Assembly (NCBI GenBank): GCA_002086835.1
Contig: MVIG01000005.1
Span: forward strand, 62,001 to 126,000
Origin: Mycolicibacterium porcinum
Lineage (GTDB): Bacteria; Actinomycetota; Actinomycetes; Mycobacteriales; Mycobacteriaceae
Length of the DNA stretch: 64,000 bases
Direction of reading: 5' to 3'
Part shown: one piece after another, positions 1 through 9,107 of the stretch
How positions within the stretch are numbered: position 1 is the first letter of the stretch
Layout of the letters: the number at the start of each line of letters is the position of its first letter
Notes under the pieces: generated by a model
Seen by the model: the letters and a program-made list of their open reading frames with translations, nothing else
What the model was told of the DNA's origin: nothing
Database searches by the model: none
Translations under genes and position numbers: made by a program

Positions 1-813
1 CACGATGCCGTTGAAGATGACACCCACCAGAGCGATCGTGACGATGCCTGCGTACATGTTGGGGATCTGGAAGTTGAGCTGCGAGGCGGTGATCAGGTAC
101 CCCAAACCGGCTTTGGCGCCGACCATCTCGGCGGCGATCAGCACGAGGATCGAGGATGCCGCGGCCATGCGAAGGCCGGTGAAGATGGTCGGCACCGCTG
201 CGGGCAGGATCACCTTCTGGAACAGCCGGATCGGCGAAAGCCCCAGGGAACGTGCTGATTTGATCAGCAGCGGGTCCACCGTCCGCACCCCGGAGATGGT
301 GTTGAGCAGGATCGGGAACGACGCCGCGTAGATCACCAGGGCCACCTTGGAGGTCTCGCCGATCCCCAGGATCAGGATGAACACCGGCAGCAGGGCGAGT
401 GCGGCGGTGTTGCGGAACAGCTCCAGGATCGGGTTGAGAAACTCGGCGACCGGCCGGTACCAGGCGATCGCCACGCCCAGCGGAATGCTGACGACGATCG
501 CGATGGCCAGCCCGGCCAGGGCGCGCGACAGACTGGCCGAAACATGCTCCCACAGTTGGCCGTTGTGCAACAGGATGAACCACGCGCTGACCACCTCGGA
601 GAATGGCGGCAGAAAGACCTTGTCCACCAGCCCGATCCGCGGGGCCACCTCCCACAGCGCCAGGAACGCGCCGACGACGACCGTCGGGCGCAACAGGCGC
701 CACGCGAGGTGTTGGAGGCGGCGCCCGCGGCGCTCGGGGTCCGGTGCTGCCGGCGCCTCGGCCGGTGTTGCGACGTGCGATTCGGCGGGTGCCACCGCGA
801 TGGCGCTAGACAT
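1..813 (-). CDS. ABC transporter permease, SsuC/TauC type (partial)
   Basis: This is the membrane permease of a nitrate/sulfonate/taurine-type ABC importer. The frame opens with ATG at 813 and stays open to base 1, so the C-terminus lies outside the window; about 271 codons are visible. Hydrophobic helices are evident, and the cytoplasmic EAA loop that docks on the ATPase is visible as SARSLGLSPIRLF followed by ILPA. The start overlaps the stop of the ATPase gene by 8 bp (ATGTCTAG), so the two are translationally coupled. The family is clear, but the substrate (sulfonate, taurine or another small anion) cannot be read from the sequence. Confidence 0.9.
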   Translation of the reverse strand, partial: MSSAIAVAPAESHVATPAEAPAAPDPERRGRRLQHLAWRLLRPTVVVGAFLALWEVAPRIGLVDKVFLPPFSEVVSAWFILLHNGQLWEHVSASLSRALAGLAIAIVVSIPLGVAIAWYRPVAEFLNPILELFRNTAALALLPVFILILGIGETSKVALVIYAASFPILLNTISGVRTVDPLLIKSARSLGLSPIRLFQKVILPAAVPTIFTGLRMAAASSILVLIAAEMVGAKAGLGYLITASQLNFQIPNMYAGIVTIALVGVIFNGIV

Positions 814-1624
814 GTTGGACCTCCTCGGACCGGGCGCGTTCCACCTCGTCGTGCAGAAGCGACCAGATGTGGTGGCGTTGTGCCCGGAAGCCCTCGCTGG
901 AGCGGATGTCGTCGGTGCTGCGGTCGATGTCGACGTCGACGATCTTCTTGATCCGGCCCGGCCGCGAGGTCAGGACGGCGACCCGCTGGCCGAGGTACAG
1001 CGCCTCGTCGATGCCGTGGGTGATGAACAGAATGGTCTTGCCGGTGGCCTGCCAGATCCTCAGCAGTTCGTCCTGCAGGGATTCGCGGGTTTGGGCATCC
1101 AGCGCCGCGAACGGCTCATCCATCAGCAGCACCTCGGGGTCGAACGCCAAGCTGCGGGCGATCGCGACGCGCTGCTTCATTCCACCGGACAGCTCGTGCG
1201 GGTAGCGATCGGCGAACCCCTGCAGCCCCACCAGCTCGAGGTACTCCTCGGCCCGCCGGCGTCGCTCGGCCGAGGGTAGACCCTTTGCCTCCAGACCGAA
1301 TTCGATGTTCTTGCGGGCGGTGCGCCACGGCAGCAGCGCGTACTGCTGGAAGACGATTCCCCGATCCAGGCCAGGGCCGGTGATGGGCTTGCCGTCGAGC
1401 AGGATCTCCCCCGACGTCGGTTGAGTCAGCCCGCCGAGCAGGTCCAGCAGGGTCGACTTGCCGCAACCGCTGGGCCCGACCAGCACCAGGAACTCACCGG
1501 CCGTGACGTCGATGCTGATGTCCTGAATCGCCGTGAAGCTGGTCTTCTCACCGCGGATGGGGAACTGCTTGGTCACATTGCGCAGCCGCAGCTTGGGCTG
1601 CACGGTGTGGTCGTGGGTACTCAC
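806..1624 (-). CDS. ABC transporter ATP-binding protein, SsuB/TauB type
   Basis: This is the cytoplasmic ATPase that drives the importer encoded around it, 272 aa and full length for the family. Walker A is GPSGCGKST (about residues 50-58), the Q-loop is in VFQQYALLPW, the signature is LSGGM (145-149), Walker B is LLMDEP with D169/E170, and the switch His follows in LFITHG. The start is GTG at 1624, overlapping the TGA of the binding-protein gene by 4 bp (GTGA). The 3' end overlaps the permease start by 8 bp. The order binding protein, ATPase, permease indicates one operon for a complete importer. Confidence 0.93.
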   Translation of the reverse strand: MSTHDHTVQPKLRLRNVTKQFPIRGEKTSFTAIQDISIDVTAGEFLVLVGPSGCGKSTLLDLLGGLTQPTSGEILLDGKPITGPGLDRGIVFQQYALLPWRTARKNIEFGLEAKGLPSAERRRRAEEYLELVGLQGFADRYPHELSGGMKQRVAIARSLAFDPEVLLMDEPFAALDAQTRESLQDELLRIWQATGKTILFITHGIDEALYLGQRVAVLTSRPGRIKKIVDVDIDRSTDDIRSSEGFRAQRHHIWSLLHDEVERARSEEVQHV

Positions 1625-2679
1625 TTGTGCGCCAGCACTTTCCCGTCGGGGCCTGCACCTTCGGGATACGTGCCGTTGGCGTACGGGTTGAGATCGTTGG
1701 TGTAGAGGTCCTTGGCCTTCAACTGGCCCTCCTTGAGCTCGCCGTTACGCACCAGCCAGTCGATCCAGGTCTGCAGTTCGCGCTCGGCGATCACCGCTCC
1801 TGGAACCGGAATGCCTGAGCTGCGCCAGTATTCGATGGACTGCGTGTCCTCGTTACGCTTCCGCTTGTCGATGATCTCCCGGAACTTGGCCACCACCTCG
1901 TCGCGCGGGGTCACCTGGGTCCAGCGAATGGCCCGGGCGGTGCCCTGGACGTAATCGGCCACGGCGTCGCGGTTCTTGGCCAGGAAATCGTCGCGGACCA
2001 CGAAGGTGCCGTAGCTGAACGCCCCGAACAGCGACTTGTCGGTGAACAGCGGCCGGATCCCGCCGCGTTGCTGAGCGGTTTCGCGCCAGATCCCGTTCAG
2101 CGCCGCGACGTCGATCTGCTTCTCCCGCAACGCCTGCTCGGTGTTGACCGGCGGCACCACGGTGAGCGTCACCGTCTTGATCTCGTCGTTGGTCAGGCCC
2201 TCCTTGGCGAGCCATTCCCGGGTCAGGAACTCGTGGTGGGCGCCGAGGGTGTTCATCCCGACCTTCTTGCCGATCAGGTCACGGGCCGAGTGGATCGGGC
2301 TGTTCTCTAACACGAAGTAGCCGGTGTATTCGCCCTCATCGGCACCGTAGGAGCTGAGCACCGAGGTGATCGGCGCACCGGCCGCGTTGAGTTTGACCAC
2401 GGCACCGTTGAACGCCTCACCCACGTCGATGTCGCCGGTGGCCACCGACTGGATGTCCTGCGGCCCGCTGGTGGTGTTGCCCACCCAGTCGAGCTTGATC
2501 TTCTGGTAATAGCCGAGGTCCTCGGCCAGTTCCTGGAACCGCACCTCGCCGGCCCAGCCCTGGTAGCGCACCACCGTCTTGCCGTCTTCCGTGCGCGCCG
2601 ACTCACCCGAGGAGCCACACGCGGTCAGTACCAGCACGAGTGCGCTGAGCATCGCTAGTACCGAACTGAAAAGGCGCAT
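1621..2679 (-). CDS. ABC transporter substrate-binding lipoprotein, SsuA/NMT1 family
   Basis: This is the extracytoplasmic solute receptor of the importer. The N-terminus is a lipoprotein signal: a hydrophobic stretch ending in LTAC with the lipidated Cys at residue 21, followed by a Gly/Ser linker. The body (352 aa) has the two-lobed NMT1/SsuA-like organisation, for example DLIGKKVGMNTLGAHHEFL in the region that usually joins the lobes. It is the first gene of a three-gene minus-strand operon. A long inverted repeat lies upstream and separates it from the mce operon. The ligand is unknown; aliphatic sulfonate or taurine is the family default and is inference only. Confidence 0.9.
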   Translation of the reverse strand: MRLFSSVLAMLSALVLVLTACGSSGESARTEDGKTVVRYQGWAGEVRFQELAEDLGYYQKIKLDWVGNTTSGPQDIQSVATGDIDVGEAFNGAVVKLNAAGAPITSVLSSYGADEGEYTGYFVLENSPIHSARDLIGKKVGMNTLGAHHEFLTREWLAKEGLTNDEIKTVTLTVVPPVNTEQALREKQIDVAALNGIWRETAQQRGGIRPLFTDKSLFGAFSYGTFVVRDDFLAKNRDAVADYVQGTARAIRWTQVTPRDEVVAKFREIIDKRKRNEDTQSIEYWRSSGIPVPGAVIAERELQTWIDWLVRNGELKEGQLKAKDLYTNDLNPYANGTYPEGAGPDGKVLAHK

Positions 2680-2790
2680 GGCCGGTGTCCCCCATGGATC
2701 CGCACTGACTGGTGCGGCTCATGGTGGCAACAAACTCGTGCTGGGTAACCCTTTAGCCTCGCAAAGAATCGAAAGCGCTACGACTACAGG

Positions 2791-2849
2791 CCCAATGTGA
2801 AGAAGATCGCGAGATTTTCGAGGAATCTCGCGATCTTCTTCACAATGGG
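2791..2849. terminator. Long inverted repeat between mce operon and ABC operon
   Basis: Two 26-base arms (2791-2816 and 2824-2849) are complementary at 25 of 26 positions and are separated by a 7-base loop TTCGAGG. The core arm is GTGAAGAAGATCGCGAGATT. It sits 9 bases after the last stop codon of the mce operon, so it would fold as a strong hairpin in that minus-strand transcript. No U-run follows, which is usual for mycobacterial terminators. The length and near-perfection also fit a small palindromic mobile or repeated element. Confidence 0.75.
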
Positions 2850-2857
2850 CGCAGAGG

Positions 2858-3664
2858 TCAGAGGTACTGCGGCTGCAGCACCGGGGCCAGCGCTGAGAGC
2901 GGAATGTGCGCCTGCACGGTCCCGCCGTCCATCGACCACTGCATCCTGCCCGGCGTGAAATCGACCGGGGAATCGCGACCGACCGGATAGTCCGGCATGT
3001 AGAGGATGAGCTCGTCCGGCGTCAGCGCCCAGGCCTTGTAGCCGCCGGAGTACACCTTGTCCGGCGTCCAGCGGTCCGGGGTGAACGGATAGGTGCCGGG
3101 CTGGTGTGGCGGCGGCGCCGCATCGAGCGCGGCCACGATGAACGGCTCACCCAGGCGCGGAATCTCGGCCCGGTGGTCGACACCCGGTTTGAACAGGTCC
3201 GCCAGCTGCACCTGCCTGCCACCCGCGAACGTGAAGGTGCGGTAGGCGTCGCTGACGATCGGCGCGTTCGGGTGCGACAGGGCGTCGGTCCCGACCGTCC
3301 CGGAGTACATCTCATGGAACACGGCCGTCGTCGCGTCGCCGTGCTGGAAGATCTCGAACTGCTCCTCGCCGAAGCTGTCGGCAGCCATCTTCTGCGCGGC
3401 ATTGCGCCAGTTGTTCATCAGGTTGGTCAGGTACTGCCGGATCACCGGGTTCTCCACCAGATCGCCGGGCAACGCCATCTTGATGTCACGAACGGCGTTA
3501 CGGTCCGAGGTCACCGAGGTGTGACAGGACTGCCCGTCCCACTGTCCGGCCAGTTCATCACAGAACGATGCCGCGGACGCCGCGGCGGACGGGGCGGTCG
3601 CGACAGCCACCAGAGAGCCCGCGACCAGGGCCGCGACGCCGATGAGCTTGCTGATACGCATCAT
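2858..3664 (-). CDS. Secreted MPT64/RsiV-family protein at end of mce operon
   Basis: This is a 268-aa exported protein. Residues 1-33 form a Sec-type signal peptide (MMRISK, a hydrophobic core, then Ala-rich cleavage region). The mature part resembles the MPT64/TB22.2 family with a C-terminal RsiV/DUF3298 domain: FCDELAG near the start, an AYRTFTFAGG segment, and a PVGRDSPVDF motif near the end. Family members in mycobacteria are secreted antigens, some with esterase activity. I chose the ATG at 3664, 8 bp after the upstream stop; the second ATG at 3661 is equally possible. Its place as last gene suggests co-expression with the Mce complex, but no role there is established. Confidence 0.75.
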   Translation of the reverse strand: MMRISKLIGVAALVAGSLVAVATAPSAAASAASFCDELAGQWDGQSCHTSVTSDRNAVRDIKMALPGDLVENPVIRQYLTNLMNNWRNAAQKMAADSFGEEQFEIFQHGDATTAVFHEMYSGTVGTDALSHPNAPIVSDAYRTFTFAGGRQVQLADLFKPGVDHRAEIPRLGEPFIVAALDAAPPPHQPGTYPFTPDRWTPDKVYSGGYKAWALTPDELILYMPDYPVGRDSPVDFTPGRMQWSMDGGTVQAHIPLSALAPVLQPQYL

Positions 3665-3672
3665 CGACCCGC

Positions 3673-4389
3673 TCAGGCGAGTTCCACTTTGCTTGCGCGC
3701 CACTGCCCGTCGACCTTCTCCATCGTCATCTTGATGCGGCTGCGGTCGATCCGCGGGTCGGGAACGGTGGTGTTGGACACCGACTGGTCGACGAACAACA
3801 ACACCACGACCTTGTCCTTGCTCGCCGACTGCACGGCCGACTCCACCACTACGCCATGCGCGGAAGCCTTGTTGTCGATGAGCAGCTGCCGCAGCTGCAT
3901 GCTCGACTGTGAGTACATGTCCTTGAACTCGCCGGTCGCACCGGCGAGCACCTGGTTGAAATTCTCGTCGACCTTGTTGGAATCGATGCTGGTCAAGATC
4001 TGGGCGTAGCTCACCGCGGCGTCCTGCGCCTGCTTTCCGGCCTGCGCCACCTGGCGGGCCTGCCACGCGTTCCATCCGAGGAAGCCCGAAAGTGCCAGGG
4101 CGGCAATGAACACCGCGGCCAGAGCCCCCACGAGCATCCGCCCGCGCCAGCTCGGTTTCCCGGTCTGGGCTTCCGGTTCAGCTTCCGTCTTGTCCTCGGC
4201 CTCGGCCTTGTCCGCGGCGTCGACCGCCTCTTCATCGTCCTCGGATTCGGACTCGGCTTCCGACTCGGCTTCCGACTCGGCCTCGGGCTCGACGATCTCT
4301 TCGGCGGTCTCTTCGATACCGATGGCGTCGTCGACGGTCTCGGCCTTCTCGTCGTCTGCGCGCTTGTCAGCAGTCACGGTCACCGTCAT
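3673..4389 (-). CDS. Mce-associated membrane protein
   Basis: This 238-aa protein matches the Mce-associated (Mas) type found after mce operons, such as Rv0177/Rv0178. The first 75 or so residues are very acidic with a repeated EAESEAESEAES tract and are probably cytoplasmic. One membrane segment follows (MLVGALAAVFIAALALSGFL), then a VirB8/NTF2-like extracytoplasmic domain ending in DGQWRASKVELA. It lies 23 bp downstream of the MceF-type gene and 8 bp before the MPT64-like gene. Mas proteins are thought to stabilise the Mce transport complex; here that is inference from context. Confidence 0.85.
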   Translation of the reverse strand: MTVTVTADKRADDEKAETVDDAIGIEETAEEIVEPEAESEAESEAESESEDDEEAVDAADKAEAEDKTEAEPEAQTGKPSWRGRMLVGALAAVFIAALALSGFLGWNAWQARQVAQAGKQAQDAAVSYAQILTSIDSNKVDENFNQVLAGATGEFKDMYSQSSMQLRQLLIDNKASAHGVVVESAVQSASKDKVVVLLFVDQSVSNTTVPDPRIDRSRIKMTMEKVDGQWRASKVELA

Positions 4390-4412
4390 CTCCTTTGGGT
4401 GAGGTTGGGTGG

Positions 4413-5663
4413 TCAGCGGGGCGGTTCGATCGGCAGGGTCGGACCGCCGTAGGGAGTCGGAATGGTGTATCGCCCCCGCGGTGTCGGATCGGTGGTACGG
4501 CCGAGATCAGCCCCGGGCGGTGGGCCGGCCGTATCGTCATCTGCCGGCCGCGGCGCGTTCTTGGCACCGCGGACCAGGACGCCCGGGTGATCGTCCCGAC
4601 AATAGGTGTACATGTACGGCTCCGGGTAGTCGGCCGAGGCCGGCGGCCGGCGCGGCGTCCCGTAGTCACACGTGTAGCGCGGGTAGATGTCGGCGGTGGC
4701 CCACAGCCCGTTGTCATGCATGACGCTGCCCAGCGCGTCGAGCACCGAGGTGCGGTAGTTCGGGAAGAGCGCATTGAGCGCCGGCACCCGGAGATACAGC
4801 AATTGCGAAGTGCTGGCCAGGCTTCCGAGCAGCTGCACCATGGTGTCGGAGTTGTCGGCGAACAGGTTGTCGACCGAGTTCAGCGCCGCCGGGGTCTGAT
4901 TCGTGAGGCGGCGGAAGCCTTCCCGCATCTTGTTGATCCCGTCGAAGGTCGAGTCGAGATTGTCCGATGCCACGGCCACGCCCGCGTTCTTCTCCGACAT
5001 CAGGTTGAACACCACCCGGCTGTTGCGCAGCACGCTCACCGTCTCCGGCAGCACCGAATCCAGGGTGGAGAGAAGGAAGGTACCGCCGTCGATGACATCG
5101 CGAAGCTTGCCCGGGCCGGCCTGCGACATGCTCAGTTCTTTGCGGATCACCTCGAGCTTCTTGGTGTCGACCTGCGCCAGTGCGCCGTCGGCGTCGGCGA
5201 GCAGCTGGGCCAGGCTGACCGGCACGGTGGCCTTGCCCAGGCCGATCACGCTGCCGTCGGTCAGGAACGGGCCGTCTGCCGAGTTGGCCGCGAAGTCGAT
5301 GTACTGCTCACCCGCCGGGGACAGCCCCGACACCCGCACATCGCTGGACTTCGGTATGGGCACTGCCGAATTCACGTTCACCACTGCCTGGACACCGGTG
5401 GGGGTGATGTTGAGCCGTTCCACCTTTCCGACCCGCACGCCCCGCAACGTGACGTCCTGATTGGGCAGCAGGCCGGCCGATTCCGGTAGCTCGATGGTGA
5501 TGCGGTAGCTGGAGTCGAACGGCTTGACCCGCAGTGCCCCGATCAGCAGGTACGCGCCGGCCACGACCAGGGTCATCACCAGAGCACCGGCCGAAAGCCA
5601 GGAGCGACGCCGGTACCCGGCCCGGACCACGCCGACCACAAAATCCGCGACTGCGTTGATCAT
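4413..5663 (-). CDS. MceF-type MCE family protein
   Basis: This is the sixth MCE subunit (416 aa) of the lipid import complex. There is one N-terminal membrane helix (about residues 24-44), then an MlaD/MCE domain (RITIELPESAGLLPNQDV, LRGVRVGKVERL), then a long helical region and a Pro-rich, disordered C-terminus. The start ATG overlaps the TGA of the preceding gene by 4 bp. MCE subunits assemble as a hexameric needle bridging inner membrane and outer envelope; the lipid carried by this operon is not apparent. Confidence 0.92.
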   Translation of the reverse strand: MINAVADFVVGVVRAGYRRRSWLSAGALVMTLVVAGAYLLIGALRVKPFDSSYRITIELPESAGLLPNQDVTLRGVRVGKVERLNITPTGVQAVVNVNSAVPIPKSSDVRVSGLSPAGEQYIDFAANSADGPFLTDGSVIGLGKATVPVSLAQLLADADGALAQVDTKKLEVIRKELSMSQAGPGKLRDVIDGGTFLLSTLDSVLPETVSVLRNSRVVFNLMSEKNAGVAVASDNLDSTFDGINKMREGFRRLTNQTPAALNSVDNLFADNSDTMVQLLGSLASTSQLLYLRVPALNALFPNYRTSVLDALGSVMHDNGLWATADIYPRYTCDYGTPRRPPASADYPEPYMYTYCRDDHPGVLVRGAKNAPRPADDDTAGPPPGADLGRTTDPTPRGRYTIPTPYGGPTLPIEPPR

Positions 5664-6922
5664 CGCGGCGCCTCCGCCGATGCCGGAGCGGGAGCCGGAG
5701 GAGCCTCGGGCGGCGGGACCGGACCGGGGGCCTCCGGTGGCGCAGCGGGAGCCGGAATGATCTCGCCGGGTTCGGTGGGGCTGGGGATCACCGGCATCTG
5801 CGGCACCGACGGGCCACGCCCGACGACGCGCTCCTGCAGCCGAAGCAGCGTGTACTGCAGCGAGCCCACCAGCTGATGCCAGTTGTACCGCTTGGGGCCG
5901 TGCAATCCCGAGTCACCGGCGAATCCGATATCGGGAATCGACCCGAGAATCAGCCGGTCGATGCTGGCGCGCACCGAAAGGCCGCTGCCCGACGTCGCTT
6001 TCACCAAGGGCGGCATCAGCCGGTTGAGCGCGTACAGCGAGGCGTCCGGAGCCAGCGCCACATCATTCCAGGCGCCCGCGACCTTGTCGGCATCGGCGAT
6101 CACGCTGCGACCGCTGGCGTCGGTACCCGCGATCGAGGGGAACTTGCGCAACTGTGCCGAGGTGTCACCGATCTGGGTGATCAGATCCGCGATCTGGGTG
6201 GTGTGCTCGGCCAGCGTGTCGGTCGCCGGGCCCGCGGCGTCCATCAGCTCACTGACCGTCTGGTTCTTGGCTTCGATCTGCTGCAACAATCGCGACGTCT
6301 CGGTCATGGCGCTCGAAAGTTGGTCGGAGCGTGCGTTCATGGTGCCCAGCGTGTGGTTGGTCTTCGCGATCAGGTTCCCGAACGCCTGGCCCTGGTCGCC
6401 GGTGGCCTTACCGAGGCCGTTGATGATGTTGGTGAAGTTGCGCACCGCGCCGCCGTTGACCAGGATCGCCGCCGACCCCAGCAGGGATTCCACGGTCGCC
6501 GCGGCCCGGGTGTCATCCAGGCCGATGGTGTCGCCGTCCCTCAGGAGTGGCGCGTTCGGGTCGACCGGAGTGGGCGGCCTGACTGACACGAACACGTCAC
6601 CCAGCGGTGTGGCCGAACGCAATTCGGCGGTGGTGCCACGGGGCAGCCGGACGCCGTCCATGATGCGCAGCGTGGTCACGGCGGTGTAGTTGCTGGCCAC
6701 CATCGACTCCAGCTCACCCACGTCGGCACCGGCCAGCTTCACCTTGGCATTGGCCGGCAGGTTCAAGGCATTGGAGAAGATCGCGGTCAGCTTGTAGCCA
6801 CCGGAGCCGACACCGGGGGCCGGCAACGGCAGGCTGGCCAGGCCTTCGGAGGCACATCCCGAGATGGTCAGGCAAGCCGCCATCACCAGGGGCAGAACGT
6901 ATTTGCGCACCGGTCTGATCAT
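5660..6922 (-). CDS. MceE-type MCE lipoprotein
   Basis: This is the fifth MCE subunit and the only lipidated one, as in other mycobacterial mce operons (LprK/LprN type). I chose ATG 6922 (MIRPVRKYV) because it overlaps the upstream TGA by 4 bp and places a lipobox ISGC with Cys23 at the end of the signal. The frame is open further upstream but without a matching signal. The MCE domain (YKLTAIFSNALNLPANAKVKL, AGADVGELESM) is followed by a helical domain and a Pro/Ala-rich tail. Length is 420 aa. Confidence 0.92.
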   Translation of the reverse strand: MIRPVRKYVLPLVMAACLTISGCASEGLASLPLPAPGVGSGGYKLTAIFSNALNLPANAKVKLAGADVGELESMVASNYTAVTTLRIMDGVRLPRGTTAELRSATPLGDVFVSVRPPTPVDPNAPLLRDGDTIGLDDTRAAATVESLLGSAAILVNGGAVRNFTNIINGLGKATGDQGQAFGNLIAKTNHTLGTMNARSDQLSSAMTETSRLLQQIEAKNQTVSELMDAAGPATDTLAEHTTQIADLITQIGDTSAQLRKFPSIAGTDASGRSVIADADKVAGAWNDVALAPDASLYALNRLMPPLVKATSGSGLSVRASIDRLILGSIPDIGFAGDSGLHGPKRYNWHQLVGSLQYTLLRLQERVVGRGPSVPQMPVIPSPTEPGEIIPAPAAPPEAPGPVPPPEAPPAPAPASAEAPR

Positions 6923-8037
6923 CGCTGTCCCATCGCCGCCATGCCGTCGAGCATGTAGGACAGCCCGAAGTCCGGACCGAAGTCCTGCACCGTTCCGGTG
7001 CTGCATCCCAGCTGCCGCAGCCCCATCATGTTGCAGACCTCCTTGACGGTCTGCGAATCGAACAGCACCTTGTCCACCAGGACGTGTGCCCGCGCCGAGC
7101 CGTTCTTCTGATCGACGATGTTGTAGATGTTGTCCAGGGTCATCGGCGCGAGATCGAGGAACTCCGCCAGGTCGCGCCGCTGGTCCACCGACGTGGTCAG
7201 CGCGGTGTTGCCGTTGAGGACAATCTGTTTCACCTCGTCGCGGTGCGCCTGCAGCACCTCACCCACCTGGGTGATCACCTGATTGATCTTGTTGCCGGTG
7301 GTGCCGCTGCCGAAGTTCTCGTCGGCCAGGATCTGACTGAGCTGACGTACGGTCGACCCGAATTCGCGCAGGGTGGCGTCGTTGCGGGAGGCAGCGTCGA
7401 ACAGTGAGCTCAGGTTGCGCACGATCGTGGTGAGCTGATCGCGGGTCACCGCTCCCCGATCTGAACTGAGCCGCAACGCATCTGACAGTTCACCGAGGGC
7501 GTCCTTCATCTGCTGGCCGTTTCCGTCGGCGATCGCGGCGCTGGCATTGACCACGTCGGCGAGAGGTCCGTTGCCCTTACCGTCGCCCTTCAGAGAAGAG
7601 GACAACTTGTCCAGCACGTCGAGCACTCGGGCGAACTCGACCGGGGTCTTGGTCCGGTTGAGGCCGATCGTGTCGTGGTTCTGCAGGGTCGGCCCGCCGT
7701 GGTAGGCCGGGGTCAGTTCGATCTGGCGGTCGGTGAGGATCGAGTTGGAGATGGTGACCGCCTGCGCGTCGGCCGGCACCGAGACGTCCTTGTCGACCGT
7801 GAACTCGACCTCGACGTAGTTGCCCTTGGGCGTGATCTTGGTGACGCGGCCGACCTGCATACCCAGCACGGCCACCGTGTTTCCCTCGTAAAGCCCTGCC
7901 GCGCTGTCGAACTGAGCGGTCACCGTGATGGTGCTGGTGCGGTCCTTCAGGAACCACCAGCCGGCGCCGGCCACCGCGGCGACCAGCACCGCACCGGCCA
8001 CGCACACGGCCAGCAGCTTGCTACGGATCAGGCTCAT
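6919..8037 (-). CDS. MceD-type MCE family protein
   Basis: This is the fourth MCE subunit (372 aa). Start ATG 8037 (MSLIRSKLLAV) is chosen because it overlaps the upstream TGA by 4 bp and begins just before the single membrane helix (LAVCVAGAVLVAAVAGAGWW). The MCE domain has FDSAAGLYEGNTVAVLGMQV and GRVTKI. A long helical region follows with repeated DQL/DATLREFGS segments. Two Cys residues near the C-terminus (EVCNMM and LGCSTG) are typical for the subfamily. It is part of the same tightly coupled operon. Confidence 0.92.
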   Translation of the reverse strand: MSLIRSKLLAVCVAGAVLVAAVAGAGWWFLKDRTSTITVTAQFDSAAGLYEGNTVAVLGMQVGRVTKITPKGNYVEVEFTVDKDVSVPADAQAVTISNSILTDRQIELTPAYHGGPTLQNHDTIGLNRTKTPVEFARVLDVLDKLSSSLKGDGKGNGPLADVVNASAAIADGNGQQMKDALGELSDALRLSSDRGAVTRDQLTTIVRNLSSLFDAASRNDATLREFGSTVRQLSQILADENFGSGTTGNKINQVITQVGEVLQAHRDEVKQIVLNGNTALTTSVDQRRDLAEFLDLAPMTLDNIYNIVDQKNGSARAHVLVDKVLFDSQTVKEVCNMMGLRQLGCSTGTVQDFGPDFGLSYMLDGMAAMGQR

Positions 8038-9107
8038 TTGCAGTCCTTGTAGTACTGGATCATGTTGAACTGCTTGGCCCGGCCGCTGATCGCACACATC
8101 CAGGAGTCGATCAGCAACCCGTTACCGACGTGCATCTCGCCTGCGTTGCCGTTACCGGTGGCGTTGGCGAGTCCGCGCAGGGCCACCGGACCGGACTGCA
8201 GGACGCTGCGCAGCAGATCGTCGTGCTGACCCAGCATGTTCGACAGGTCCCTGAGATTCGTGAGCAGCTGCTCCAGCTGCGGCCGGTCGTCGACCACGAT
8301 GCCGGTGAGGGTCTGAACCAGATTGGTCAGGGCCGCCAGCATGGCCTGAAATGAGGCCCGGCGCATGACGAATTCGCCGACCAGGTCATTGCCCTGGTTC
8401 ACCAGGTTGCCGATGGTGGACTGCTGGCGACGCAGAGTGTTGCCGACGATGTTGGTGGTCTCCAGCAGAGACCCGAGCTGATCGCGCCGGTCGGCGATGA
8501 TGGTCGCCAGCGTATGGGTGTTCTGCAGCGCCCGCGGCACCACCGCAGGCAGACCTTCCATCTGCTTGCCGAGGATGCTCAGCGTCTGGGCGAACTTGTC
8601 GGAGTCGACCTGCTCGAAGGTGGTCGTGACGTCCCCCAGCGCCTCCTGCAGGTCATACGGAACCTCGGTATGGCTGAGATCAAAGGTGTTGTCCGGCAGA
8701 GAATCTGAGCCTGCGGGCTGCAGCGCCAAATAACGTGAGCCCAAGATGGTGGTGATCTTGATGACGGCCCGGGAGTCCTTGCCGAGCGGGACGTCGTCGC
8801 GCACCTTGAGTTTGGCCTCGACGTGGTCGCCGGCCAGCTTCATGCTCTTGACCTCGCCCACCGGCATGCCGGCAACGGTGATCGGGTTACCCGCCTTGAG
8901 CGCGGCGGCCTGCTGGAACCGCGCGGTGTACTGCCGATAGCCGACGTCGGCGACCTTGACGATCAGCATCGCCCCGATCAGCACGGTCACCACGGCGACC
9001 GCGATGATCCCGAGCCAGGTCCGGTTGTAGCTCTCCAGCGGACGCCGCGGTTTCTTCCGCGGCTTCGGTACGGTCGGCGTCTCCGCCTTCGTCAGTTGGT
9101 CAACCAT
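8034..9107 (-). CDS. MceC-type MCE family protein
   Basis: This is the third MCE subunit (357 aa). A Lys/Arg/Pro-rich cytoplasmic N-terminus (KPRKKPRRPLES) precedes a membrane helix (WLGIIAVAVVTVLIGAMLIV), then the MCE domain (FQQAAALKAGNPITVAGMPV, GEVKSMKL) and helical region. The C-terminus ends FNMIQYYKDCK with a conserved Cys. The start ATG at 9107 overlaps the upstream gene by 8 bp (ATGGTTGA). Confidence 0.92.
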   Translation of the reverse strand: MVDQLTKAETPTVPKPRKKPRRPLESYNRTWLGIIAVAVVTVLIGAMLIVKVADVGYRQYTARFQQAAALKAGNPITVAGMPVGEVKSMKLAGDHVEAKLKVRDDVPLGKDSRAVIKITTILGSRYLALQPAGSDSLPDNTFDLSHTEVPYDLQEALGDVTTTFEQVDSDKFAQTLSILGKQMEGLPAVVPRALQNTHTLATIIADRRDQLGSLLETTNIVGNTLRRQQSTIGNLVNQGNDLVGEFVMRRASFQAMLAALTNLVQTLTGIVVDDRPQLEQLLTNLRDLSNMLGQHDDLLRSVLQSGPVALRGLANATGNGNAGEMHVGNGLLIDSWMCAISGRAKQFNMIQYYKDCK

